From Bacteroidota bacterium (GTDB lineage: Bacteria; Bacteroidota; Bacteroidia; B-17B0; Aurantibacillaceae): a stretch of DNA of 64,000 nt. The translations under genes and the position numbers were made by a program. Positions 31,240 through 39,903 of this stretch are shown here, piece by piece (the first letter of the stretch is position 1; every line of letters begins with the position of its first letter). The stretch is from NCBI GenBank assembly GCA_029237825.1, contig JAQZBQ010000007.1, positions 62,001-126,000 of the forward strand, in the 5' to 3' direction. A model generated the notes under the pieces. It made no database searches, was not told the DNA's origin, and saw only the letters and a program-made list of their open reading frames with translations.

Positions 31240-32471
31240 AACTTAAGTGAATGCATTAAGGGCGTATTATCTACAAAATTATCAGGGGTAAGGCTCGGAA
31301 TGATCTTTTCAGATTTATCTAATAGCGTCACCATAAAGCTTCTGAACAATAGCATCGCCGGCGGATTATTTTCTACAATTACTGAAAACAAACTCAGCGG
31401 ATGATAAGGCACGTCGCCAATCTTATCACGGTTTAAATCATAGCCTTCATATTTATCCCAGTAGTTTTTATTGAAGGTGTTTAACACAAGGCTACCATTT
31501 GTACTAATATCAAAGGTGTTACCTATGAAGTTATTAGACACCACTTCATTTTCCATGCAACTTGCCTGAATTTTCATTCCCCATCCATTCGCTGAAAAAA
31601 TATTCCGCTCCACTTTAATTCGGCTCGTCCCTTCCATGTGAATTCCTTCCGTGTTTTTCGTGAATTTGTTTCCATAAATATAACTATCAGAAATCTCTTT
31701 CAAAAACAATCCATATGCAGCATCGCCCCAGTTTTCAGTAAAGGAATTGTTATACATTTTTACCTTTTGTGTAAACATCACGGCAACTCCTGCTCCGTTG
31801 TTTTTAAAAACATTAGAAATGTATGCATCATTATTTGAAAACATAAAGTGCAGGCCATAGCGGATATTGCCTTTAGAAATGTTTCTCCAGATGATCGAAT
31901 TGGTGACAAACTCAAAATAAATGCCGTCGCGATGTCCCGTGATGGTGTTCCCTGTTATTTGGAGGCTATCATTTTTCCAGCAATGGATCCCGTTACCAAT
32001 TTGTTGTTCCTCCACTCCGTAGGCAGTGATGCGGTTATTTTTTATAATACAGTTCGAACAATGCTGGAGGTATATAGCGAAAAAATTATCGTCCAATATG
32101 TTATTAGCAATCGTAACGTTCCTCGAATTAAACACCTTTATTCCGCCCGGATCTTCGAGTGTTGCGAACCCCGAACGTTGAACTTTAAACCCGGACACAG
32201 TGACATACGAGGCCTTAATAGAAAGGATTTCGAATTTCTTTTGCCCGTCGAGCACCGGAAAATTTACACCTAGCAAGGTTATTTCCTTATCTATAATAAT
32301 ATTGCCCTCCTTGTAAATTCCCTCAAATACTACAATAGTATCGCCATTAGCCGATTGAGACAGAGCAGCCTTAATTAACTTAACAGATTTTGTCGCGCCG
32401 ACTTCAATTGTTCTTCCAGGCACTAAATGACTGCAGAAGCAAAATAATGCTATTAAAAGGACCGCTTTCAC
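31236..32471 (-). CDS. nosD: NosD, periplasmic copper-site maturation protein
   Basis: 411 residues. A signal peptide (V-L-L-I-A-L-F-C-F-C-S-H) precedes a right-handed parallel beta-helix built of repeats such as N-N-I-L-D-D-N-F-F-A-I-Y-L-Q, N-C-I-I-K-N-N-R-I and W-R-N-I-S-K-G-N-I-R-Y-G-L-H-F-M-F-S-N-N-D split over coils, typical of NosD. The start codon is GTG; its first base is the last base of the nosL stop. It acts with NosF and NosY in CuZ assembly. Confidence 0.92.
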   Translation of the reverse strand: MKAVLLIALFCFCSHLVPGRTIEVGATKSVKLIKAALSQSANGDTIVVFEGIYKEGNIIIDKEITLLGVNFPVLDGQKKFEILSIKASYVTVSGFKVQRSGFATLEDPGGIKVFNSRNVTIANNILDDNFFAIYLQHCSNCIIKNNRITAYGVEEQQIGNGIHCWKNDSLQITGNTITGHRDGIYFEFVTNSIIWRNISKGNIRYGLHFMFSNNDAYISNVFKNNGAGVAVMFTQKVKMYNNSFTENWGDAAYGLFLKEISDSYIYGNKFTKNTEGIHMEGTSRIKVERNIFSANGWGMKIQASCMENEVVSNNFIGNTFDISTNGSLVLNTFNKNYWDKYEGYDLNRDKIGDVPYHPLSLFSVIVENNPPAMLLFRSFMVTLLDKSEKIIPSLTPDNFVDNTPLMHSLKL

Positions 32472-33496
32472 TATTTACTAATATTACTCCAGCTGGTATA
32501 CTCCGCGGCGAAATCTATCGCATAGGTTTGTGAACTTTCCTTATTGGAAAAAGCTGCAATGTTTCCTCCCATCGGACTTTTCACGTTTTCTCCCATAATG
32601 TATACGGCGGTTTCAGCAGCAATTAATGAATTATCACCAAGGAAATCAGCAACATAATAACTTGCCCCATCTGCTTTTTCAGCATTATCAGCTTTATAAT
32701 TGATCATGCACGAGATATCATCAAATTTATACGCACGACCTTTCTTAGTAAATAATTCGGCTGCGAATTTCGGGTTGGCAATCGTCATCCCGCAATTGTC
32801 ACAGTGATCCGAATTAAGTTTGATCGGCTCAGGTTTAGTAACATCACAGGAAGTCAATCCCATTAAAAAGAAAGGCAAAAGAGCAAGGTTCACGTTTGTA
32901 TTCAATTTCATTTTTCTATGTTTTTTATATTCTAAAAATACAGCAAGCGACATTAATATCCCACTTGCCACAAATAGCCATCCACCAATATCCGGTATGG
33001 AATAGGCTCCAAAATTTAAAAGTTGTTTAAACCCAATAAGCGGTGGCTGATAAGCCATACCCGGAACAATGATCGCTGCGTTAGGGTCAAGGTTGTGGCC
33101 GTAATTATATTCCCAACGCCAGAAATCCACCATGGCCACAATACCAAATAAAATAAACGCTCCTAATAAAGCATACAAGGCCTTTCTCTGATTGATAATG
33201 ACAACAAGAAGGCAGGCAAACGCATAAGCACTGATGATGTAAGGCAGAACGGTAAATTCAACAAACTCATCAGCATGCAGGGTTTTCATACCAATGTAAT
33301 GGTTCAAGCCATTGATAATATCTACCTGACCGCCCATCTTGTTCGCATGAATAGTTAATGCCAATCCTTCAGGATACTGGGGCGCGTCTAACTCTATTCT
33401 CCATATCGGGTAAAACAGGGAAATAACAAGGAAGCTGCCTGCTATAAAAAGCAGAATCTTTGAAATTACCCCGAGTTTTTTTTCATTTGTATCCAT
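32471..33496 (-). CDS. nosL: NosL fused to an N-terminal membrane domain
   Basis: 341 residues. The first 190 residues are a membrane domain with about five helices and a periplasmic loop W-R-I-E-L-D-A-P-Q-Y-P-E-G-L. The C-terminal part is NosL, the copper chaperone for NosZ, with D-H-C-D-N-C-G-M-T-I as copper site. NosL has its own lipoprotein-like signal inside the fusion: M196 followed by a hydrophobic stretch ending G-L-T-S-C. An internal start at 32911 could therefore give free lipoprotein NosL as well. It follows nosZ after a hairpin at 33518. Confidence 0.88.
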   Translation of the reverse strand: MDTNEKKLGVISKILLFIAGSFLVISLFYPIWRIELDAPQYPEGLALTIHANKMGGQVDIINGLNHYIGMKTLHADEFVEFTVLPYIISAYAFACLLVVIINQRKALYALLGAFILFGIVAMVDFWRWEYNYGHNLDPNAAIIVPGMAYQPPLIGFKQLLNFGAYSIPDIGGWLFVASGILMSLAVFLEYKKHRKMKLNTNVNLALLPFFLMGLTSCDVTKPEPIKLNSDHCDNCGMTIANPKFAAELFTKKGRAYKFDDISCMINYKADNAEKADGASYYVADFLGDNSLIAAETAVYIMGENVKSPMGGNIAAFSNKESSQTYAIDFAAEYTSWSNISK

Positions 33497-33517
33497 AACA
33501 AATCATTTAAAGGAAAT

Positions 33518-33549
33518 AAAAAGGGGCAGAGAATAAATTCGTCTGCCCC
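33518..33549 (-). terminator. Hairpin terminator between nosZ and nosL
   Basis: Stem GGGGCAGA / TCTGCCCC, 11-base loop, and five T on the minus strand. Probably lowers expression of nosL-nosD-nosF-nosY relative to nosZ. Confidence 0.8.
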
Positions 33550-33568
33550 AAAAAGATAATGGTATTTA

Positions 33569-35554
33569 TTATTTCGTAGCAGCTACTTCCGGTTTGGTAA
33601 CACCTGTACCAAATTTAAGAGGCACATTGCTTCCTGCCGGAGATACCCTTAGGTATCCTGTCATTTCCTGGTGTAATGCACTGCAAAAATCTGTACAGTA
33701 GAATGGAGCTATTCCAACTTTTGTAGGAGTCCATTTTAAAGTTTGTGTCTCTCCGGGCATAACCAGCAACTCAGCGTTATCAGCACCTTTAATGGCAAAT
33801 CCGTGTGGTACATCCCAGTCCTGTTCAATGTTAGTCACGTGGAAATACACTTCATCACCCATTTTTATTCCTTCAATGTTGTCTGGTGTTAAATGTGAAC
33901 GGATAGCAGTCATGTAAACATGTACTTTGTTTCCTTCTCTCACGATTTTAGCTTCCTTTTCACCCTTCGCAACATATGGATGTTTATTTTCTTCGATTTT
34001 AAAGAGTTTCAAAGATTTATCCTTAACAACACTCGCTAAACAAGCCTGTGCATAGTGCGGCTCGCCAATCGTTGGGAAATCCAGGATCAGTTTCATTTTA
34101 TCGCCACTGATATCAAATAATTGCGCACTCTGAGACAACTCCGGACCTGTTGGCAAATAACGGTCTTTTGTAATTTTATTATAAGCAATTAAATATTTTC
34201 CGGTTGGATTTTTTGTATCGCCACCTGCTACACATAAGTGACCAATTGAATAATAAGTAGGTTGTCTGTCGAGTACTTTTAAATCCTTGATGTTCCATTT
34301 AACCACTTCAGAAGAAACAAACATGGAAGTATACGCATTCCCGTTGGCGTCAAACTCTGTATGCAAAGGCCCTAATCCTGGCTTCTTCACTTCACCGTAC
34401 AGTGCAGACTCATATTTAATTACAGGGATCCCATCAAATTCGCCATCAAAACTTTTTGCAGCAATTGCTTTAGTCATTTTATCAAAACTAAATACAGGAA
34501 TTACAGAAGCTAATTTACCACTGGCAACAATGTATTCACCCGTTGGTGATACGTCGCATCCATGAGGAGACTTAGGACATGGAATGAAAAAACAAATGTC
34601 TTTCAATTCTTTAGAATCCAATACAATAACTTCAGTTTTGATTTCGGAAGTAGCTGTGTGCGTTTCTTCACTGTATGTATTGTGAGCGTATTTTACAGCC
34701 TGTTTTTTGCCTTTACCAGCCTTCAGGTACTCTTCCGCTTTTTTCCAGTTCACCGCCATCACAAAATCCTTATCACGCTGAGATGCATTTACTTCTAATA
34801 AAGTATTTGCTTGCTCTGTGTTATAGCAGGAGAAGAAGAACCATCCGTTTGAAACACCTTTTCCGGCACGGCTTAGGTCAAAATTCACACCAGGACACTG
34901 GATCTGGAATGCTATATCCATTTTACCATCTTCTTTACCAACGCTTATGAAACTTAATGTACCTTTAAAGTTTTCTTTGTAGGTATCAATAGCAACATCT
35001 CCGTTCGCATCATCCATTGGAACACTGAAACGGGTACCCGCAACCACATACTCAGTATTTTCTGTAATGAATGGCGATGAGTGGTTACCGCCACTGTTCG
35101 GAATTTCAATGATCTCCTGTGTACGGAATGTCTCTAAATTAATCCGGGCAACCCGTGGTGTGTTATTGGCATTACCAAACACCCATTTTCCGTCGTACTC
35201 TCCATTTGTTTTTGATAATTGTACGTGGTGCAAATCGTCCCATGGAACCATACCATGAGAGGTGTTAAGCATTGGTTTTGTTTCTTCACTGTAGCCCCAT
35301 CCTTTTTCAGGGTCTACAGAAAACACTGGAATTACACGCAATAACCGTCCGGACGGTAAGCCATAAACGCTCATTTGTCCGCTAAACCCGCCGCTCACAA
35401 AGTTGTACATTTCATCGTACTTACCCGGTGCAACATAAGCTTTACTTGCTGCATCACCGCCTACAGCATTACCTGTATCCTTAGGTTTACAGGATTGAAA
35501 CGAAGCAGCAGCAACTAATCCGGTTATCGCTGTAATTTTTAATAAATTTTTCAT
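33569..35554 (-). CDS. nosZ: Nitrous oxide reductase, clade II
   Basis: Periplasmic copper enzyme that reduces N2O to N2. 661 residues. The signal is a Sec-type, lipoprotein-like peptide ending F-Q-S-C, without a twin arginine, as in clade II (atypical) NosZ. CuZ-binding histidines are visible in D-D-L-H-H-V-Q-L-S, G-G-N-H-S-S, S-P-H-G-C-D, L-H-T-E-F-D and E-P-H-Y. The C-terminal cupredoxin has the CuA set C620, C624, H628 and M631 (C-T-D-F-C-S-A-L-H-Q-E-M). Second gene of the nos operon, 17 bases after the cytochrome c gene. Confidence 0.97.
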   Translation of the reverse strand: MKNLLKITAITGLVAAASFQSCKPKDTGNAVGGDAASKAYVAPGKYDEMYNFVSGGFSGQMSVYGLPSGRLLRVIPVFSVDPEKGWGYSEETKPMLNTSHGMVPWDDLHHVQLSKTNGEYDGKWVFGNANNTPRVARINLETFRTQEIIEIPNSGGNHSSPFITENTEYVVAGTRFSVPMDDANGDVAIDTYKENFKGTLSFISVGKEDGKMDIAFQIQCPGVNFDLSRAGKGVSNGWFFFSCYNTEQANTLLEVNASQRDKDFVMAVNWKKAEEYLKAGKGKKQAVKYAHNTYSEETHTATSEIKTEVIVLDSKELKDICFFIPCPKSPHGCDVSPTGEYIVASGKLASVIPVFSFDKMTKAIAAKSFDGEFDGIPVIKYESALYGEVKKPGLGPLHTEFDANGNAYTSMFVSSEVVKWNIKDLKVLDRQPTYYSIGHLCVAGGDTKNPTGKYLIAYNKITKDRYLPTGPELSQSAQLFDISGDKMKLILDFPTIGEPHYAQACLASVVKDKSLKLFKIEENKHPYVAKGEKEAKIVREGNKVHVYMTAIRSHLTPDNIEGIKMGDEVYFHVTNIEQDWDVPHGFAIKGADNAELLVMPGETQTLKWTPTKVGIAPFYCTDFCSALHQEMTGYLRVSPAGSNVPLKFGTGVTKPEVAATK

Positions 35555-35571
35555 AGTTTTTTTTTTAGTTC

Positions 35572-36057
35572 TTATTTCACGCCATCATTTTTACGCATGT
35601 ATTCTAATATTGCCCGGGCGTCACTGTCTGTTAAACTTTGGTTTGGCATTCTCACCAAACACAATTCCAACATGGCCTGAGCTTCCGGGTCTTTATCTAA
35701 CATTGGATCAGGATTCGTAATAAAATTCATGATCCATTCGCCAGTCCTACGCTTCGTAACATCTTTCCAGCCCGGACCCACCAATTTCTCGTCGCTCATT
35801 TTATGGCAGGAAGTACATTTCACATTAGAAACTTCTTCCCCGACTTTCGCCTGAGCCTCATCCAATTTATCTGTCAGGGCTAATGATTCGGCGGTGTATT
35901 TTCCTTCACCTCTTTTAGGATCATATGCTTCAGGATCAGCAACCATACTTTTTGGCTCTTCCTGGGTTCCTGTTTCTGATTTTGATTTTTCTTCTCCACC
36001 GCAGGAAGAAATAAACGATACTAAAACTAGCGAAGCAATTACTGTTAGTGTTTTCAT
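35572..36057 (-). CDS. c-type cytochrome lipoprotein, NosZ electron donor candidate
   Basis: 161 residues. Lipobox I-S-S-C (Cys19), an acidic linker, then one haem c domain with C-T-S-C-H at about residues 82-86 and a likely distal methionine in V-R-M-P-N-Q. First gene of the nos operon, directly before nosZ, where clade II operons often have a cytochrome that delivers electrons from the quinone pool. Three FNR-type boxes lie in its promoter. Confidence 0.9.
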   Translation of the reverse strand: MKTLTVIASLVLVSFISSCGGEEKSKSETGTQEEPKSMVADPEAYDPKRGEGKYTAESLALTDKLDEAQAKVGEEVSNVKCTSCHKMSDEKLVGPGWKDVTKRRTGEWIMNFITNPDPMLDKDPEAQAMLELCLVRMPNQSLTDSDARAILEYMRKNDGVK

Positions 36058-36086
36058 AGTTAAATTAATTAGTGTTAATTTGATTG

Positions 36087-36130
36087 TAAAATTCCTGGTA
36101 AAATTAAAGATAATTTATGATCAGAATCAT
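36087..36130 (-). promoter_or_regulatory. nos operon promoter: proximal FNR-type box
   Basis: ATGAT-CAGA-ATCAT at 36117-36130. On the minus strand GAATTTTA at 36094-36087 (6 of 8 to TAATTTTG) lies at the standard 29.5 bp. The weak -7 box would make the promoter dependent on the activator. Confidence 0.65.
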
Positions 36131-36154
36131 AAAATCCTTTAAATCTACAACACC

Positions 36155-36168
36155 TTGACGAGGATCAT
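36155..36168. promoter_or_regulatory. nos operon promoter: second FNR-type box
   Basis: TTGAC-GAGG-ATCAT, centred 38 bp upstream of the proximal box. Confidence 0.55.
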
Positions 36169-36185
36169 AAATGATGCATGAAAAC

Positions 36186-36199
36186 ATGACGATAGTCAT
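36186..36199. promoter_or_regulatory. nos operon promoter: third FNR-type box
   Basis: ATGAC-GATA-GTCAT, perfect 5-bp arms, centred 31 bp (three helical turns) upstream of the second box. Confidence 0.6.
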
Positions 36200-36230
36200 G
36201 TAAAAAAGAAAAGTGAATTAAGAAAAGTAC

Positions 36231-36905
36231 CTAAGACTCGTTGCTCATGCAAAGTGACGTTAATTTAGCCATGTTGGTAATAGCTATTTCTTTGCCTATT
36301 AATTTAATGTATTGGGATTTTTCAAAAAGACTTAATGTGCGTATAACGGTTTCATAACTGGTGCCAACCATATTCGACAAGTCAGCGCGAGACAAGGTAA
36401 AGGAAAGCGTTTTATCAGTTTTGCTTTTGAACCCAAAACACTCCACCTGCTTTAACAGCATTTTTGCAATGCGTTGCTTTGGGTCGATGTTTGCCAAACT
36501 AACCAGGCGTTCTTCAGCATCATAAAGTTCTTCGACCATGAAATTAAGAAGGTACATAGCCATCTTCGGATTTGCCATTAGGATCTTTTCAAAAATACCA
36601 AGCGGCGAAAAAGTAAGCGTAGTATCCATCAGTGCTACCGAAGAAACATGATATCTTTTATAATGAATTCCTCTATGACCTAATATGGTATCCTTCCCTG
36701 CTATCCGTACAATTTTTTCTTCATCTTTGTTGAAAGAGACCAATACTTTTACCGCACCTTCCTCAATAAAGTAAATGCCTTTTACCGGACTTCCCGCATT
36801 AAAAATCCGCTCCTTTGCTTTTACAACTAAGGTGGATTTATTTGATTCAAAAATCTCCCGCCATTCAGGGGAACAGTGTTTTTTAAATAATTTGCTTGAA
36901 AACAT
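36231..36905 (-). CDS. Crp/Fnr-family transcription regulator
   Basis: 224 residues. N-terminal sensor barrel (F-N-A-G-S-P-V-K-G-I-Y-F-I-E-E-G-A-V-K-V split across strands), long helix, then winged helix L-S-R-A-D-L-S-N-M-V-G-T-S-Y-E-T-V-I-R-T-L-S. It shares E-T-V-I-R-T-L-S with the regulator at 12385, so both should read similar DNA. There is no FNR-like N-terminal cysteine cluster (only C11), so it may respond to NO or haem. It lies just upstream of the nos promoter in the same orientation and is the best candidate nos activator. Confidence 0.9.
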   Translation of the reverse strand: MFSSKLFKKHCSPEWREIFESNKSTLVVKAKERIFNAGSPVKGIYFIEEGAVKVLVSFNKDEEKIVRIAGKDTILGHRGIHYKRYHVSSVALMDTTLTFSPLGIFEKILMANPKMAMYLLNFMVEELYDAEERLVSLANIDPKQRIAKMLLKQVECFGFKSKTDKTLSFTLSRADLSNMVGTSYETVIRTLSLFEKSQYIKLIGKEIAITNMAKLTSLCMSNES

Positions 36906-37094
36906 ACATCAAAAATAAAAATTTTACGATAACGATTCCGGTAATTTTCCAAAACTCTGATTTCAATTACAAAGATGCGACTATTACAAATTTGACACAT
37001 ACACATAGGTTAAGAAACAGAAAGTTGCAAGAAGTGTGAGAATGTGTAAACTTTTTTGCTCCTATTCATACTTCAAATTAAATACCTTTAAAAA

Positions 37095-37481
37095 ATGATC
37101 TACAAAGGCATTCGTTATAGTTGCTACCGCGAACACTCTGCGTTGTTGTTTAAACAACACGGAAACTTTGATCTGGAATACATCATGCGCTCAACAACCT
37201 TAATTGAACTAGCAGGGCACGTTAAACCCGATTACCTGATCATAGACAGAAAAAATGTTAGAAAACCACCTGCTTACTTCATCCAGATTTTAGAAGATCG
37301 GATCTTCGAGGAACTCAAGGGATACGGCATCAAACACGTTTTTTTTATACTTCCTGCCAAGGAATTGGAAGATTCCGACTCCTATTTTAAAGACAAAACA
37401 AGCTTCGCGACCTTAACGGGTTCACTTCAGGAAGTATTTGGATTAATTGACGAGATGAAAGCCCACAACCAACTCCATTAA
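37095..37481 (+). CDS. Protein of unknown function
   Basis: 128 residues, soluble, alpha/beta pattern: buried strands D-Y-L-I-I-D-R and H-V-F-F-I-L-P separated by amphipathic helices. The layout recalls STAS-like or small regulator domains but no diagnostic motif is seen. Single gene, convergent with the CotH gene at 37486 with four bases between, and divergent from the Crp/Fnr gene at 36905. Confidence 0.6.
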   Translation: MIYKGIRYSCYREHSALLFKQHGNFDLEYIMRSTTLIELAGHVKPDYLIIDRKNVRKPPAYFIQILEDRIFEELKGYGIKHVFFILPAKELEDSDSYFKDKTSFATLTGSLQEVFGLIDEMKAHNQLH

Positions 37482-37485
37482 CGCT

Positions 37486-39537
37486 CTATTCTGTTTTTAC
37501 TATCTTTTGCTGATACATCACACCATCCACATTAAGCCTCGCAATATAGGTACCTGGGCTTAATTCGCCAGTTGCTACACGAAGATGGCTACGGTCTACT
37601 GCTTCGGCCTTCACGTTCATATCCTTCCCAAGAATGTCGGTTATTGTAAAAGATTGCAAATTGGACTCCGACGCTCTAAGTTCAATTGTGAGTTGTGAAT
37701 TGAAAGGATTGGGGAAAATTTTTATAAACTCAGTTGATGAAAGCTCGGGCACACCAATGGTTGTACAAAATCCTGGGATATGGCTATCCATCCATGCGCT
37801 TCTGTTAATTACCCATTGCTTGAGGTCATTGATCTCTGAGGTATAAGTCGCTCCGGCCTGGGCTTGGGGATTAGGGTAAATGTAGGCGCCCAAAATCGGG
37901 AACTGCTTATAGTTTCTCTTCTGAGCCTCATCCAGGTGAAGCGTCATCTCATCAATGTATTGAAAAATTTTGGCATTACTTAATTCATTCTGACGCAGCG
38001 TGTGGTAGCGGCAATACAGCTTATCCTTGAAATAGTCATCCTGCATAAGTTTCATCCACCAGGTGGGAATTGGGTATACATCATTCGTTTGTTCATGTTG
38101 CCAATAAAGCGGACTGGAAGCATTTCCAAAATTACAGTTGTGCCATGCAAGGTCATAATCCCACATCGGCCCAATTGAAATTTTTCCTCCATGAAACATG
38201 TCCTCTTTATAGAGGTATGTGCTTAGTCGGTATCCGTCCACGTTTTTACTTAGCTCATTAAGAATTAAAAAATCTATAAATGTGTTTTCATTAATGAACT
38301 TCTTATAACCTGTAAAAGGGTCGTTAAACGTGGGTAACTGCATGACAGTTTCAAAACTATCCACACAGGCCTTTATATAAGCTTGTTGCTGAAGAGTGAT
38401 GTGATCAGCTGTGGGATAAACATACTGATAATAAAAATTGCTATTGGTTACCGAAATTCCCGGGTACTTAGAATACCATCCCGGATCATCTGTGCGGTTA
38501 ATCTGAAATATATAGCCGCCTGTAATATAAGGCGCCTGGTTATCCAGATTGGTAATTTTTGAAACATTTACGCGCGATTTACCACGCTTGATTTTTTCTG
38601 TTAAAGCGTATACACCAAAATACTCACCGTCAATAAATAATTCCACAAATTTAACGCGCGGCGAATAGTGACCCATACTTTGAAACAAGTGATGGGTGAG
38701 AGAGTTTCTCAATAAAGTTTTATCGCTGTAAGCCGAAGTAAGTGCCCAGTCGCTACCCTCCGGCATTCCTAACAACGGTGCATCAATTTGGTTGACGCCT
38801 GAACCATCACGCAATTCAATTTTAAAACATTGCTTTTCAAACATCTGTGAACTGCTACCCCTCACATTACACGCGGCCTTACCATTGTAATTATTTCGCG
38901 CATCATTCAGATAATTACGGTTTACACCATTATCCACTATTCCAAGATCAATAATAATATCCGTCTGGTCATTCAATACCTGGTTATTGGTATTTAAAAA
39001 TACAAGTGGTAGATTAGATGATTTAAACATCACGGGCTTTGCCGGTGAAGATGAAAATTTCAAGCTCCAGCTAACTAACATTCCGGCATTGGCTCCGGCC
39101 ACAAAATCCTTAACGTGAAGTTGCCATTGCCCGTTTCCTGTTTTGTTTGTGTTAAACCTTCCGAGATTTCCAACCGGAATAAAAGATCCATTAAATGGTG
39201 CGGAACTTCCTGCCACCGAGCTTGTCGCATTTTGATTAAAACATGTAACTGAAAAACTATTTCCACTGCAGGACAAAACACCTGTAAGTTCAACAACTGT
39301 TCCGGCAGGCGACGTTAAATAGATGTGTGTTTCTTCCACTGCCGGGTGATCTAACTGTAAACAAACTTCTTCCAATCCGTAAAGGCTATCCAGATTTTGT
39401 GTTAGTCCGGTTACACTCAGATTGAATATGGTTTTTTGGCCGCCGTTGTTAAGGACAGCTCCACCTGCACCGTTAAAAATCTGTGAAGAAGAACTGAAAC
39501 AATATAATAGAATACACAGGGTAAAGATTTTCTTCAT
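37486..39537 (-). CDS. Secreted CotH-family protein with P-domain and T9SS sorting tail
   Basis: 683 residues from ATG 39537, which gives a clean signal peptide. Residues about 25-165 look like a proprotein-convertase P-domain (C-L-Q-L-D-H-P-A-V-E-E-T-H-I-Y-L-T-S-P-A-G-T and G-Q-W-Q-L-H-V-K-D). Residues about 215-555 are a CotH kinase-like domain, with R-G-S-S-S-Q, then E-K-I-K-R-G and M-W-D-Y-D-L-A-W-H, where D-x-D would be the metal site. The last 80 residues (F-I-K-I-F-P-N-P-F to the C-terminal K-I-V-K) are a type A type IX secretion sorting domain. Surface protein; spore-coat CotH relatives phosphorylate proteins. Substrate unknown. Confidence 0.88.
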   Translation of the reverse strand: MKKIFTLCILLYCFSSSSQIFNGAGGAVLNNGGQKTIFNLSVTGLTQNLDSLYGLEEVCLQLDHPAVEETHIYLTSPAGTVVELTGVLSCSGNSFSVTCFNQNATSSVAGSSAPFNGSFIPVGNLGRFNTNKTGNGQWQLHVKDFVAGANAGMLVSWSLKFSSSPAKPVMFKSSNLPLVFLNTNNQVLNDQTDIIIDLGIVDNGVNRNYLNDARNNYNGKAACNVRGSSSQMFEKQCFKIELRDGSGVNQIDAPLLGMPEGSDWALTSAYSDKTLLRNSLTHHLFQSMGHYSPRVKFVELFIDGEYFGVYALTEKIKRGKSRVNVSKITNLDNQAPYITGGYIFQINRTDDPGWYSKYPGISVTNSNFYYQYVYPTADHITLQQQAYIKACVDSFETVMQLPTFNDPFTGYKKFINENTFIDFLILNELSKNVDGYRLSTYLYKEDMFHGGKISIGPMWDYDLAWHNCNFGNASSPLYWQHEQTNDVYPIPTWWMKLMQDDYFKDKLYCRYHTLRQNELSNAKIFQYIDEMTLHLDEAQKRNYKQFPILGAYIYPNPQAQAGATYTSEINDLKQWVINRSAWMDSHIPGFCTTIGVPELSSTEFIKIFPNPFNSQLTIELRASESNLQSFTITDILGKDMNVKAEAVDRSHLRVATGELSPGTYIARLNVDGVMYQQKIVKTE

Positions 39538-39903
39538 AAAATTACTTTTATCGCATTTATATAAAATTAGATTTCGCACGGTAAGTCGGGGAAAAAATTC
39601 GCTGTATGGTGTTTTTGAATCGCTGTCATTTCGTTTTCCTTATGAAGTTTGCAATGCTTTACTGTATCCGATAATCCCAAATTTCCATTGTAAAACTACA
39701 CTTCAAAATAGCGAAGTCCATATTCGCGTTGCGTTTTCACCGAATTGTCTCAAATTGCGCTAAACTGCGCCCTTAAGTGTTGACATACGGGCAGATAGTA
39801 CGTAGATAGTGCGTAGATAGTGCGTAGATAAAGCGTAGATAGTGCGTGTTTTATTCGTGTTTTTGTAGAAATGAAACCACCTTCATAAATTCTGTGAAAC
39901 ACA
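39538..39903. other. Gene-free stretch between the CotH gene and tRNA-Leu
   Basis: About 365 bases without a convincing gene. It holds the promoter side of the CotH gene and the tandem repeat at 39791. Short open frames across it have no signal, no family and poor composition. Confidence 0.6.
39791..39845. repeat. Five tandem copies of an 11-bp unit
   Basis: Unit GTAGATAGTGC, five copies end to end: GCAGATAGTAC, GTAGATAGTGC twice, GTAGATAAAGC, GTAGATAGTGC, then a partial GTG. 11 bp is close to one helical turn. Confidence 0.85.

Noticed and set aside
39422-39763. 113-codon plus-strand frame over the CotH start
   Set aside because: It overlaps the CotH signal-peptide region in antisense and shows no domain, signal or codon pattern of a real gene.
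39791-39845. Possible CRISPR-like repeats
   Set aside because: The units are 11 bp, adjacent without spacers, and there are no cas genes.
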